From JABDIP01 sp965250245 (GTDB lineage: Bacteria > Pseudomonadota > Alphaproteobacteria > DSM-16000 > Inquilinaceae), in assembly GCA_965250245.1 (NCBI GenBank), contig OZ252296.1:2790001-2854000 (forward strand): a DNA stretch of 64,000 nucleotides, in the 5' to 3' direction. Below the pieces are notes generated by a model that saw only the letters and a program-made list of their open reading frames with translations, made no database searches and was not told where the DNA came from. Shown here one piece after another: positions 31,471 to 40,372 of the stretch. Numbering within the stretch: position 1 is the first letter of the stretch; the number at the start of each line of letters is the position of its first letter. A program made the position numbers and the translations under genes.

Positions 31471-31564
31471 CTCGTCCTTCGACAGGCTCAGGATGAGGCC
31501 CTCGTGAAGGCTTGAACGGGATGCGCCAATGGAGGCCCTCATCCTGAGCCTGTCGAAGGACGAG
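31471..31564. repeat. 28-bp perfect inverted repeat with CTTCGACAGGCTCAGG core
   Basis: The arms at 31471-31498 and 31537-31564 are exact reverse complements over 28 bases, with a 38-base loop. The core CTTCGACAGGCTCAGG is a palindromic repeat type known from many alphaproteobacterial genomes. It separates the stress protein gene from the convergent transporter gene and may work as a bidirectional barrier. Confidence 0.9.
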
Positions 31565-31586
31565 GGCCGGGCCGCCGGCACCACCC

Positions 31587-33038
31587 CTACCGGAAGAAGA
31601 TCCAGGAGATGACCGCGAAGATCGGCATCAGGATCACGCAGGACCAGATCATGTAGCCGAAGAAGCTCGGCATCGGCACGCCGCGCTCCTCGGCGATCGC
31701 CCGGACCATGAAGTTGGGCGCGTTGCCGATATAGGTGTTGGCGCCCATGAACACCGCGCCGGCGGAGATCGCCAGCAGCGTCTGGGACAACGGTCCCATC
31801 AGCACCTCGGGATCGCCGCCGGCGGTGTTGAAGAACACCAGATAGGTCGGCGCATTGTCGAGGAAGCTGGAGAGGATTCCGGTCAGCCAGAAATAGGCCA
31901 TGTTGACCGGCTGCCCGGCGGAGTCGCTGACCGCGGAGACCACCGGCGCCAGCGCCCCGTCGGTGCCGGCCTTCAGGATGGCGATGGCCGGGATGATGGT
32001 CATGAAGATGCCGGCGAACAGCTTGGCCACCTCCACGATCGGGAACCAGGTGAAGCCGTTGCGCTTGCGGCTTTCCGCGCTGGTCAGCAGCAGCGATCCC
32101 CCGGCCAGCCCGATCAGCAGCAGGTCGCGGGTCAGGTTCTGCAGTTCCACATGTACGTGGAAAACGGTGAACTCCACGCCCGGCCGCCAGACGCCGCTCA
32201 GCAGCACCGCGCCGACCACACCGGCCAGCAGCAGGATGTTGATGCCGCCCTCCATCCCGAGCTTCTCGTCGGCGCCATCCTCGGCCAAGGCGACGGTCCC
32301 GCCTTCCTTGCGGAAGAGGTAGGTATCGGCGAAGAAATACAGGATCAGCAGGATCACCGACACGATCACCATCGGCACGAACATGTGCGTCGTCGGCCAG
32401 AAGAAGTCGACGCCCTTCAGGAAGCCGAGGAACAGCGGCGGGTCGCCCAGCGGCGTCAGCGAGCCGCCGATATTGGCCACCAGGAAGATGAAGAAGACGA
32501 CGGTGTGGACCTTGTTGCGCCGGTTCTCATTGGCCTTCAGCAGCGGCCGGATCAGCAGCATCGCGGCACCGGTGGTGCCCATCCAGCTGGCGATCACCGT
32601 GCCGATCGCCAGCATGCCGGTGTTCACGACCGGCGTGCCCGCCAGGGCGCCCTTCACCCGCACGCCGCCGGCCACGGTGAACAGCGCCCCCAGCAGGATG
32701 ATGAAGGGGATGTATTCCAGCAGCCCCACATGCAGGATTTCGAACAGCGCCAGCTCCCAGCCGAACTGCACCGCGAAGGGGATCAGGAAGCCCAGGGCCC
32801 AGATCGCCGAGATCTTGCCGAAATGCCGGTGCCAGAACTGCGGCAGCACCAGCGGGAAGATGGCGATCGACAGCAGGATGCCGACGAACGGTACCACCGA
32901 CACGAGCGACAGTTGGGCGCCGTCCAGATGCGGCGCGTCGCCGCCGGCCTCGGCGGCCAGGGCCGGCTCGACGAATCCGATCAGGACCGCCGCCGCGACA
33001 CCGAGGCGCGGAATGCCGGCGGGGGAAGATGACGCCAC
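31587..33038 (-). CDS. NhaD/CitMHS-type cation or citrate transporter
   Basis: The 483-residue membrane protein has an N-terminal cleavable or anchor segment (LGVAAAVLIGFVEPALAAEA) and about 12 further helices. NIGGSLTPLGDPPLFLGFLK near residue 215 and NAPTYLVFFN near residue 420 are typical of the CitMHS_2/NhaD branch of the ion transporter superfamily. Na+/H+ exchange or carboxylate uptake are both possible; sequence alone does not decide. The start is GTG at 33038, with GGAGG 7 bases upstream; the frame continues upstream but without a ribosome site. It is a monocistronic minus-strand gene between two palindromic repeats. Confidence 0.85.
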   Translation of the reverse strand: MASSSPAGIPRLGVAAAVLIGFVEPALAAEAGGDAPHLDGAQLSLVSVVPFVGILLSIAIFPLVLPQFWHRHFGKISAIWALGFLIPFAVQFGWELALFEILHVGLLEYIPFIILLGALFTVAGGVRVKGALAGTPVVNTGMLAIGTVIASWMGTTGAAMLLIRPLLKANENRRNKVHTVVFFIFLVANIGGSLTPLGDPPLFLGFLKGVDFFWPTTHMFVPMVIVSVILLILYFFADTYLFRKEGGTVALAEDGADEKLGMEGGINILLLAGVVGAVLLSGVWRPGVEFTVFHVHVELQNLTRDLLLIGLAGGSLLLTSAESRKRNGFTWFPIVEVAKLFAGIFMTIIPAIAILKAGTDGALAPVVSAVSDSAGQPVNMAYFWLTGILSSFLDNAPTYLVFFNTAGGDPEVLMGPLSQTLLAISAGAVFMGANTYIGNAPNFMVRAIAEERGVPMPSFFGYMIWSCVILMPIFAVISWIFFR

Positions 33039-33463
33039 CGAGAAACCTCCGGAAAAGACGGGCAGGACCCAGCCCAGGCGAGAGTCGGAGTATGGCGAAT
33101 AGCCGGACACGGGCCAAGGCCCTAAGCGTCGCGGCCAATCCGGCGCTCGGTACGACACATCGTGCTTCCCCCTCACCCTCCCACGCTACACGTGGGCCCC
33201 TCCCTCTCCCTGAGGAGAGGGGAACCAAAGCCGCCGCCATGAATCCCTCTCCTTGGGGAGAGGGAGGGACCCGCGGCGAAGCCGTGGGAGGGTGAGGGGG
33301 AAGCGCGGCCTTTGAAGCGCGCGGAGCGGCGCCGAACGGTCCTTGGCATCTTCCTCTAGCCGCCCGCGTGAGTTTTTCGCATAGTGCCGCCCTTGAATTC
33401 GCGCTCCGTCCCCGGGCGGGCGCCAAGACTGCGGAAACCCGCACACCAAGGGAGGCATAGGAC
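33039..33463. other. 425-base intergenic region upstream of TAXI gene
   Basis: No gene was found. Most of its middle is the family C repeat at 33162-33308. The last 150 bases hold the leader of the TAXI gene, with GGGAGG 8 bases before the ATG. I could not identify a confident promoter. Confidence 0.6.
33162..33308. repeat. long palindromic intergenic repeat, family C copy 2
   Basis: An inverted repeat with ends GCTTCCCCCTCACCCTCCCA and its inverse is closely similar to 26308-26445: the CTCTCC..GGAGAG internal palindromes and the GGGCCCCTCC segment are shared, while the tip sequence differs. It lies in the divergent region between the transporter and the TAXI gene. Confidence 0.88.
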
Positions 33464-34486
33464 ATGCAGTTCAATTGGGTCCGGACGGTCTTCGCCGCCG
33501 GTCTGGTCGCCGCGATGGCGGCACTCTCCACGACCCCGGCCAAGGCCCAGGACGACCGCTCCTACCTGCTGGCGACGGCAGGCACCGGCGGTACCTACTA
33601 CCCGGTCGGCGTGGCGCTTGCGACGCTGGTCAAGATCAAGCTCGAGCCGCGCCAGGGCATCGCCATGTCGGCGATCACCTCCGCCGGTTCCGGCGAGAAC
33701 GTCAAGCTGTTGCGCGAAGACCAAGCGCAGTTCGCCATCGTGCAGGGCCTGTTCGGCGCCTATGCCGCCAACGGCACCGGCCCGCTGGCCGATGACGGCG
33801 CCCAGGAGAATATGCGCGCCGTCACCATGCTGTGGCAGAACGTCGAGCATTTCGCGATCCGGCGGGACTTCGTCGACACCGGCACCGTCGACGATCTGAT
33901 CGCCATGCAGGGCGAGACCTTCGCCATCGGCGCCCGCAACTCCGGCACCGAGGGCTCCAACCGCCACCTGCTCGGCGGTCTCGGCGTGTCCGATCCGGAC
34001 AGCCATTTCGACGTCGCCTATGTGGGCTACAGCCCCAGCGCGGAAGGCTTCCAGAACGGCACCATCGACGCGGTCAACCCGGCCGCCGGCGCCCCGGTCG
34101 GGGCGATGACCCGGCTTGCCGCCGCGGTCGGCGACGAGGTGCAGATCCTCAGCTTCACCGACGAACAGATCGAGCGCGCCAATGCCGGGCTCGGCCTGTG
34201 GACACCTTATGTCATTCCGGCCGGAACCTATCCGGGCCAGGACGACGATGTCCGCACCATCGCTCAGCCGAACTTCCTGGCGGTGAACGCCGATGTGGAC
34301 GAGGACGCCGTCTACCAGATCACCAAGGCGGTCTACGAGAACCTCGGCTTCCTGCAGAACATCCACCCGGCGACCAAAGCGATGTCGCTGGAGGCGGCGC
34401 TGGCCGGCCTGCCGCTGCGCCTGCACCCGGGCGCCCTGCGCTACTACGAGGAAGCAGGCGTCACCATTCCGGACAGCCTGCGCTGA
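33464..34486 (+). CDS. TAXI-family TRAP transporter substrate-binding protein
   Basis: The 340-residue protein has a signal peptide (ending near TTPAKAQ, residue 28) and the TAXI signature LATAGTGGTYYPVGVALATL, followed by ITSAGSGENVKLLREDQAQF. It binds a carboxylate or amino acid-like ligand in the periplasm and should pass it to a fused 4TM/12TM TRAP permease. Such a permease gene starts at 42393 on the same strand, but a 7.4-kb opposite-strand module lies between. A strong hairpin follows the stop, so the present transcript likely ends there. Confidence 0.94.
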   Translation: MQFNWVRTVFAAGLVAAMAALSTTPAKAQDDRSYLLATAGTGGTYYPVGVALATLVKIKLEPRQGIAMSAITSAGSGENVKLLREDQAQFAIVQGLFGAYAANGTGPLADDGAQENMRAVTMLWQNVEHFAIRRDFVDTGTVDDLIAMQGETFAIGARNSGTEGSNRHLLGGLGVSDPDSHFDVAYVGYSPSAEGFQNGTIDAVNPAAGAPVGAMTRLAAAVGDEVQILSFTDEQIERANAGLGLWTPYVIPAGTYPGQDDDVRTIAQPNFLAVNADVDEDAVYQITKAVYENLGFLQNIHPATKAMSLEAALAGLPLRLHPGALRYYEEAGVTIPDSLR

Positions 34487-34498
34487 CCGTGTTGAGGC

Positions 34499-34526
34499 GG
34501 GCCGGCGGCCCCGTGGCCGCCGGCCC
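34499..34526 (+). terminator. GC-rich 12-bp hairpin after TAXI gene
   Basis: A perfect 12-base stem, GGGCCGGCGGCC (34499-34510) with GGCCGCCGGCCC (34515-34526), has loop CCGT and is followed by TCTCATT. The T tract is poor, but the stem is very stable. It sits between the convergent stops of the TAXI and GntR genes. Confidence 0.6.
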
Positions 34527-34528
34527 TC

Positions 34529-35257
34529 TCATTCCGGGCTGGCGTTCGACTGAATGATCAGCTCCACCTCGCGCTGGACGGTCGATATGATCGCCTCCAC
34601 CGCCGCTTCGGCACCGTCACCATCGCCTGCTATGACGGCATCGGCCAAGTCCCGGTGATGGGGAAAGCTCCCAACGCCGAACGCCGCGCGGTTGAAGGGT
34701 GACTCCTTGGATTTCTCGAATGCCTGATCGAGATAGGTCAGCAATTGCGTGAATATCGGGTTCGCGGACGCCTCTGATATGGCGGTGTGGAAGGCAATGT
34801 CCGCCCGGCGATAGTCTTCGCCGCGGGCGACAACCTCCAGCAGTTCGGTCGCCAGCCGGTCGATGCGCTGGCGTTGCTCAGGCGTGGCGCGATCGGCCGC
34901 TAGCCGGCATACCGCGGCCTCCAATGTTCGGCGGACCTCCAAGATCCGCAGGATCGCCTCACCCTCGAGAACGGTATGCTGGTCGACCGGGCCGCCCGGG
35001 GCGGGAATGGGTGCTGCGATGAACGTCCCGACACCGCGTTGCCGTCGAATGATGCCAAGCGCCTCCCATCGGTTCAGCGCCTCGCGGATGGTCGACCGGC
35101 CGACCCCGAGCTGTCGCGAAAGGGGAATTTCCGGTGGAAGCCTGTCGCCGACCGAAAGACCCGACAAGGTGACCATTTCGGCCAACGCGTCCAGGACCGC
35201 ATCGCCTCGGTTCCGCGTTTCGATTGGGTCGAGATAGGTGAGAGGGCTATCCGCCAT
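34529..35257 (-). CDS. GntR-family regulator (FadR/FCD subfamily)
   Basis: The 242-residue protein has an N-terminal winged helix (GDRLPPEIPLSRQLGVGRST, then IREALNRWEALGIIRRQRGV) and a helical FCD ligand domain with its metal-binding His pattern (DIAFHTAISEA near residue 151, and a later HHRDLADAV). It is probably an acid- or amino-acid-responsive repressor of the adjacent module. It is the last gene on the minus strand, 15 bases after the PLP enzyme gene. A dyad at 42065-42075, upstream of the module's first gene, fits the GTM-N-KAC core bound by this subfamily. Confidence 0.9.
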   Translation of the reverse strand: MADSPLTYLDPIETRNRGDAVLDALAEMVTLSGLSVGDRLPPEIPLSRQLGVGRSTIREALNRWEALGIIRRQRGVGTFIAAPIPAPGGPVDQHTVLEGEAILRILEVRRTLEAAVCRLAADRATPEQRQRIDRLATELLEVVARGEDYRRADIAFHTAISEASANPIFTQLLTYLDQAFEKSKESPFNRAAFGVGSFPHHRDLADAVIAGDGDGAEAAVEAIISTVQREVELIIQSNASPE

Positions 35258-35272
35258 ATCCGGTGCCGATCC

Positions 35273-36460
35273 TCACGCCGCTTCCGGCAATTGCAGCAAC
35301 TCGACCAGCGACCGGAGCAGGAGGTTGACCTCATCGGCGGTGTTGTAGCACTGGACCGAGAGGCGGACGATCGTCATCCCGGCCCAGTTCAGGACCGGAA
35401 TTTCGATACGATGCTGATCGTAGAGCGCCTGCTGCAGCCAGGCCGGGTCGCACCGCGGCACCGGCAGCGCCACCATCTGCGGGGCGCAGAACTCCGGCGA
35501 GGCCAACGGCGGGAGTCCGGTGGCCGCGGCAAGGCGCACAGAGGCCTGCTGCGCCAGATCTACACATTCCCTGGTGAGCGCGGGCCAGTCCAGAGACTCT
35601 CTGAACGCAATCGCATCCGGCACGGACAGCCAGGCTGAAGGATCCCGCGTGCCCTGCATCTCCATGGCGTCGACAAATGCCGTGCCGCCAAACGGGCCGG
35701 ATTCCGCCGCGCGATCGGGTTGCCAGCCATGGGAGATAACCAGCGGGTCCATCATCGTCTGATGGCGGTCGTGAACATGCAGAAAGGCTGCGCCCTTTGG
35801 GGCCATCATCCATTTGTGGCAGTTGCCGGCGTAGAAATCCGCGCCCAGCGCCCCGAGGTCGAGGGCGATGTGTCCCGGCGCATGCGCACCGTCCACGATG
35901 CTCCAGATGCCGCGGCGGCGTGCTTCGGCGACCAGATCCTCGACGGGAAGCAAGAGCGCCGTCGGCGAGGTGATGTGACTGAGAAAGAGCACGCGCGTGC
36001 GGTCCGTCATCGCGCCGAGCATGGACTCGGTGAACGCCTCCGCACTTTCCAGCGGTAGCGCGACCTGCTGACGAACGACCCGTGCGCCTGTCCGGGCTGC
36101 GACAAAGGCCCATGTTTTCTCAAGCGCGGCATATTCGTGGTCGGTGGTCAGGATCTCATCGCCCGGTTTGAGTGGAAGCGAGCGGGCCACGATGTTCAGG
36201 GCATGGGTCGCATTCGTCACCCCGACAATGTCATCGGGGCGGGCGCCGAGTTCCGCGGCCAGCTTGGCGCGTGTCTCAGCCATCCACTTGCCGTAGCCCC
36301 GGTCAGGGTCGAGGAAGGCGACCGGCTGACGCTCAAGCTGGCGCTGCCAGGCCTGATAGCGTTCGAAAACGGACGCGGGGCAAGCGCCGAACGATCCGTG
36401 GTTGAGGAAAACAATGTCGGGGTCGAGCAGGAACAGGGAGCGCATCGTCTGGTCAGACAT
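35273..36460 (-). CDS. class V aminotransferase-fold PLP enzyme (isopenicillin-N-epimerase-like)
   Basis: The 395-residue enzyme shows FLNHGSFGACP near residue 18, THALNIVARS, the cofactor aspartate in VDGAHAPGH (Asp190) and the Schiff-base lysine in NCHKWMMAPKG (Lys216). This pattern is that of the CefD/EgtE branch, which includes isopenicillin N epimerase, hercynylcysteine sulfoxide lyase and several C-S lyases. The true substrate is unknown. ATG 36460 has GGAGG 10 bases upstream, immediately after the permease stop. Its place inside an ABC importer operon suggests that it processes the imported amino acid or peptide-like compound. Confidence 0.88.
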   Translation of the reverse strand: MSDQTMRSLFLLDPDIVFLNHGSFGACPASVFERYQAWQRQLERQPVAFLDPDRGYGKWMAETRAKLAAELGARPDDIVGVTNATHALNIVARSLPLKPGDEILTTDHEYAALEKTWAFVAARTGARVVRQQVALPLESAEAFTESMLGAMTDRTRVLFLSHITSPTALLLPVEDLVAEARRRGIWSIVDGAHAPGHIALDLGALGADFYAGNCHKWMMAPKGAAFLHVHDRHQTMMDPLVISHGWQPDRAAESGPFGGTAFVDAMEMQGTRDPSAWLSVPDAIAFRESLDWPALTRECVDLAQQASVRLAAATGLPPLASPEFCAPQMVALPVPRCDPAWLQQALYDQHRIEIPVLNWAGMTIVRLSVQCYNTADEVNLLLRSLVELLQLPEAA

Positions 36461-36461
36461 C

Positions 36462-37376
36462 TCACCGACCCTCCATCGTTGGATCGAGCGCATCGCGCAA
36501 CCCGTCGCCGAACAGCGATGTCGCCAGCACCGTCACCGCCAGGGCCACCGTCGGAAATACCGCGAGATGCCAGTAGAAATACATGAAATTCAGACCGTTA
36601 TTGATCATCTGACCCCAACTCGACGTGGGAGGCGGCACACCGACCCCGAGGAAACTCAAGGACGCTTCGAGCATCATCGCCAGCGGGATGGCCAGAACGA
36701 AGCCGACGATGATCGGCGATACCGAATTGGGTATCAGGTGGCGATAGATGATGTAGCCCGGCCCCGCCCCAAGCGCCCGGGCCGCGCGCACGAACTCCTT
36801 TTCCTTGAACGCCTTTGTCTGCGCCCGCACCAGCAGGCAGACCTGCACCCAACCGAAAAGCGCCGCGATGAAGACGATCATCCAGAACCCGCCGCCAGTG
36901 AGCGCTCCCAGCAGCATCGCGGCCAGCAAAGGCGGCACCACCGAGAATATCTCGATGATGCGCATGACGATCCAGTCGGTTCGCCCGCCGAAATAGCCGG
37001 CGGCGGCGCCGAGCGGGATGCCGATCAGCACCGAGAACGCAGCCGCGGCAAACCCGATCGTCACCGAAATCCGTGCGCCATAGACGATGCGGGTGAAGAA
37101 ATCGCGGCCCAGATCGTCGATTCCGAACCAATGCGCCGCGGACGGAAAGGCCAGCGATGTAGCGAGAAACGTCTGATCGTTCGGAGCGCCGGTCGTCACC
37201 AACGGCGCAAAGATGGCCATCAGCACGATGATGCCCAGAACCGAGCCGCCGACCAGCGCGGCGCGGTTTGCAAGGAACCGCCGCCAGGCAAGCACCAGCG
37301 GGCCGCGCTGGCGCCTCGCCGGTTCCTGAGCGACCGGCGGTGCCGCCGGTCTTTCCGCATTCGCCGTCACGCTCAT
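36462..37376 (-). CDS. peptide-type ABC transporter permease (DppC-like)
   Basis: The 304-residue inner-membrane protein has the OppC/DppC N-terminal segment before the first helix (ARRQRGPLVLAWRRFLANRA), FGIDDLGRDFFTRIVYGARI, and the EAA loop EFVRAARALGAGPGYIIYRH near residue 205, which contacts the ATPase. It pairs with the DppB-like subunit, whose stop overlaps its start by four bases. It is the last transporter gene before the PLP enzyme. Confidence 0.93.
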   Translation of the reverse strand: MSVTANAERPAAPPVAQEPARRQRGPLVLAWRRFLANRAALVGGSVLGIIVLMAIFAPLVTTGAPNDQTFLATSLAFPSAAHWFGIDDLGRDFFTRIVYGARISVTIGFAAAAFSVLIGIPLGAAAGYFGGRTDWIVMRIIEIFSVVPPLLAAMLLGALTGGGFWMIVFIAALFGWVQVCLLVRAQTKAFKEKEFVRAARALGAGPGYIIYRHLIPNSVSPIIVGFVLAIPLAMMLEASLSFLGVGVPPPTSSWGQMINNGLNFMYFYWHLAVFPTVALAVTVLATSLFGDGLRDALDPTMEGR

Positions 37377-38305
37377 TCCTTGCCACTCCCGTGTCGAATG
37401 CGCGGATTGAGCCAGGCATAGGCGATGTCGGATATCAGATAGGCCAGACAGAGCATGACCGTGAGCATAAGCATGAGGGCCATTTCCAGCGGATAGTCGC
37501 GCGTGCGGATCGACGACACGAAGAAGCTGCCGAGGCCGGGGACCCGGAACATCGCTTCGACAAAGATCGATCCGGTCGCCGTGCCGATGAACATGGGCAG
37601 GAACACGGTCACAAGTGGAATGGCCGAGTTCCTGAGGACATGTCGGAAGACGATCTGGCGTTCCGGCAGGCCCTTGGCGCGCAGGACCGTGACGAAGGGC
37701 TTGTTCAGCGTGTCCAGCATGGCCGACCGCGTGTAGCGCGCATAGGTCGCCAGAGGGATGGTCGCATAAGCCATGATCGGAAGGATCCAGCGCTCCGGTT
37801 CGCCCCATCCCGATGATGGCAACCACCCCAGCCACACCGAAAACAGCAGGATCAGCAGCATCGAGATGACAAAGATCGGCACCGTGAGGCCCAGCGTCGC
37901 GACGGTCGATGCCAGATAGTCGACCCAGCTATTGCGCCTGAGCGCGGCGGCCGTTCCCAGCAGGATGCCCAGGGGCGCGCCGATCAGCACGCCCAGCCCG
38001 CCAAGCACCAGCGACGGCACCCAGGCGCGGCCAAGCAGCTCCAGCACGGTTTCGCCGGGACTCTGGAACGGAACGCCGAAATCAAGGCGCAGCACGCCGC
38101 CCATATAGCTCAGGTATTGGACATAGAGCGGCCGGTCGAGCCCGTATTGCGCGAGAAGCTTCTGCCGCACCTCCTCCGGCACCGGCATGTCTCCCGCGTC
38201 GAACGGCCCGCCGGGGATCGAATGCATCATCAGGAAGATGATGATGGAGACGACAAAGAACGTCACCGCGACCGATATCAGACGGCGCAGGATATAGCCG
38301 ATCAC
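37373..38305 (-). CDS. peptide-type ABC transporter permease (DppB-like)
   Basis: The 310-residue protein has the DppB/OppB N-terminus (ILRRLISVAVTFFVVS), the periplasmic LLAQYGLDRPLYVQYLSYM segment, and the EAA loop FVTVLRAKGLPERQIVFRHV near residue 205. The start is GTG at 38305 with GGGAGG 7 bases upstream. It forms the membrane channel with the DppC-like subunit and is 31 bases after the DppF-like ATPase gene. The order of ATPases before permeases is unusual but is seen in several rhizobial importers. Confidence 0.93.
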   Translation of the reverse strand: MIGYILRRLISVAVTFFVVSIIIFLMMHSIPGGPFDAGDMPVPEEVRQKLLAQYGLDRPLYVQYLSYMGGVLRLDFGVPFQSPGETVLELLGRAWVPSLVLGGLGVLIGAPLGILLGTAAALRRNSWVDYLASTVATLGLTVPIFVISMLLILLFSVWLGWLPSSGWGEPERWILPIMAYATIPLATYARYTRSAMLDTLNKPFVTVLRAKGLPERQIVFRHVLRNSAIPLVTVFLPMFIGTATGSIFVEAMFRVPGLGSFFVSSIRTRDYPLEMALMLMLTVMLCLAYLISDIAYAWLNPRIRHGSGKE

Positions 38306-38336
38306 CGTCTTGCCTCCCGCATTTGCGGACCTGGCC

Positions 38337-39320
38337 TCATGGGCGCACCTCCGCTTCGACCAGATGGTCGGGTCCGAGAGGTATCAGCCGCCTTGCGCCG
38401 TCCGTAGCCGCCACCGGCGCCGTCAACTGCGATGCGTCGAAGATGAGCCCTGTCTGTTCCAATTCATCGCGCGAGCGGAATTGGCGCCGGCGTCGGCGGC
38501 TCGGATCCAGCACGGGGATCGCGTCGAGAAGCGACTGGGTATAGGGATGCCGCGCACGGGTGAAGATCAGCTCGGTCGCTGCCTGCTCGACGATCCGGCC
38601 ATTGAACATGACGGCCACCTGATCGCAGAGCGAACGAACGACCGACAGGTCATGGCTGACAAAGAGGATCGACAAGTCCATCTGGTCCTGAAGATCCTGG
38701 AGCAGATTGATGATCTGCGCCTTGACCGACACATCGAGCGCGGAGGTCGGCTCATCGGCGATCAGAACGGCCGGTTCGAGGATCAGGGCACGCGCGATGG
38801 CAACCCGCTGTCGCTGGCCGCCGGACAGTTCATGGGGATAGCGGCTTCCGAAACTGCGATGCAGCCCAACGCGCTCAAGCCAGTCCAGGGCCGCCTCGCC
38901 CTGCGAGCGCGCATCGCCCAGCCCATGGATTCTGAGCGGCTCCGCGACGGTCTGCTGCAGCGTGAACATCGGATCGAGTGCGGAGTAGCTGTCCTGAAAG
39001 ACCACCTGCATCCGCCGCCGATACGGGCGGAGCTCTTGCGGCGAAAGATCGGTGATGTCCTGCCCTTCGAGGACGATGCGCCCTTCGGTCGGTTCAACGA
39101 GGCGCAGGGCCATCATGCCCGTTGTCGACTTGCCGGACCCGCTTTCTCCCACCAGCCCCAAAATGCCGTTGCGCGGCAGCACGATATCGACATCGCGCAC
39201 CGCCCGCAGCGGCGTGGTCCGGCGGTTGAACAAGGTTCCGCCGCGCAGCAGGAAGGTCTTGCTGATACCCCGCAGTTCGAGGGCCGGAACCGCTTCGGAC
39301 TGCTCGGCGCGCGCCGTCAT
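38337..39320 (-). CDS. peptide-type ABC transporter ATPase (DppF-like)
   Basis: The 327-residue ATPase shows Walker A GESGSGKST near residue 60, Q-loop QVVFQDSYSALDP, signature LSGGQRQR, Walker B VLIADEPTSALD and switch His in LFVSHDLS. The C-terminal extension HPYTQSLLDAIPVLDP is typical of the Opp/Dpp group. ATG 39320 overlaps the preceding ATPase gene's stop (ATGA), so a heterodimeric ATPase pair is expected. Confidence 0.94.
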   Translation of the reverse strand: MTARAEQSEAVPALELRGISKTFLLRGGTLFNRRTTPLRAVRDVDIVLPRNGILGLVGESGSGKSTTGMMALRLVEPTEGRIVLEGQDITDLSPQELRPYRRRMQVVFQDSYSALDPMFTLQQTVAEPLRIHGLGDARSQGEAALDWLERVGLHRSFGSRYPHELSGGQRQRVAIARALILEPAVLIADEPTSALDVSVKAQIINLLQDLQDQMDLSILFVSHDLSVVRSLCDQVAVMFNGRIVEQAATELIFTRARHPYTQSLLDAIPVLDPSRRRRRQFRSRDELEQTGLIFDASQLTAPVAATDGARRLIPLGPDHLVEAEVRP

Positions 39321-40333
39321 TCCGTCAGCCTCCAGCACGCCGCTTGATGGTCATCGGCGATGTCGACCACCGGCGGCTCGGCATTGGCGCATGAGGCATC
39401 GGCCATCGAACACCGCGGGTGAAACGGGCAGCCGGTCGGCGGATTGGATGGATCGGGCGAGCCGCCCGGTATCTCGGTCAATCGCCGCCGCCCGCCCTCC
39501 TGTCCGGGAATGGAGTCAAGCAGCGCGCGGGTATAGGGATGGCGCGCGCGGGCGAAGATGGCGTCGACGGGGGCCTGTTCCATCACTTTGCCGCCATACA
39601 TGACGACGACGCGATCGACCGTTTCCGCCACGACGCCCAGATCGTGGGTTATGACAATCAGCCCCATATGGAACTCGGCCTGAAGATCCTTGATGAGCTG
39701 GAGGATCTGCGCCTGCACCGTCACATCGAGCGCCGTCGTCGGTTCATCCGCGAACAGGACACGCGGGTTGCACGACAGCGCCATGGCAATCATGGCCCGT
39801 TGCAGCATGCCCCCCGACAGCTGGTGGGGATAGCTGTCGAGCACCGCGTCGGCGTTGCGGATCTCAACCCGGCGCAGAAGGTCCAGCGCCTCGGCCCGGG
39901 CCTCTCTCTTGCGCCGCTTGTGATGGGTCATGATCGTCTCGGCGATCTGATCGCCGATGGTGAAGACCGGGTCGAAGGCGGTCATCGGGTCCTGAAAGAT
40001 CATGGCCGCCGCGCTGCCCCGAAGCCGGCTGAGATCTTCCGCGCTGGCTTCGGTCATCTCGACCCCCTCCAGCATCAGACGCTCCGCCCGGACGACCGCC
40101 GGCGGTGTCCGCAATAGCCGCATGACCGCCATGCAGGAGACCGATTTTCCCGAGCCGCTTTCTCCCACAATCCCGAGACTCTCGCCCGGCTCAAGATGCA
40201 GGCTGACGCCGCGCACGGCCTGGACCACAGAATCGAACTGCGGAAAACTCACATGCAGGTCGCGAATATCCACCTGCCGATCCGCTGTCGCCGTCGTCAA
40301 TTCCTGTCGTCCCGTCGGAAGTCCCGGCGGCAC
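39317..40333 (-). CDS. peptide-type ABC transporter ATPase (DppD-like)
   Basis: The 338-residue ATPase has Walker A GESGSGKSV, Q-loop FQDPMTAFDPVFTIG, signature LSGGMLQR, Walker B VLFADEPTTALD and His switch ITHDLG. Its C-terminal GCPFHPRC is part of the Cys-rich segment (PTGCPFHPRCSMADASC and a later Cys) that binds an Fe-S cluster or metal in DppD-type subunits. The start is uncertain: GTG 40333 gives the longest frame, and TTG 40300 is an alternative, neither with a good ribosome site. It follows the binding-protein gene by 39 bases. Confidence 0.92.
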   Translation of the reverse strand: MPPGLPTGRQELTTATADRQVDIRDLHVSFPQFDSVVQAVRGVSLHLEPGESLGIVGESGSGKSVSCMAVMRLLRTPPAVVRAERLMLEGVEMTEASAEDLSRLRGSAAAMIFQDPMTAFDPVFTIGDQIAETIMTHHKRRKREARAEALDLLRRVEIRNADAVLDSYPHQLSGGMLQRAMIAMALSCNPRVLFADEPTTALDVTVQAQILQLIKDLQAEFHMGLIVITHDLGVVAETVDRVVVMYGGKVMEQAPVDAIFARARHPYTRALLDSIPGQEGGRRRLTEIPGGSPDPSNPPTGCPFHPRCSMADASCANAEPPVVDIADDHQAACWRLTE

Positions 40334-40372
40334 GAAGCCGCCGGGATGGGCAGGGCACCTGAACGATCGCCG

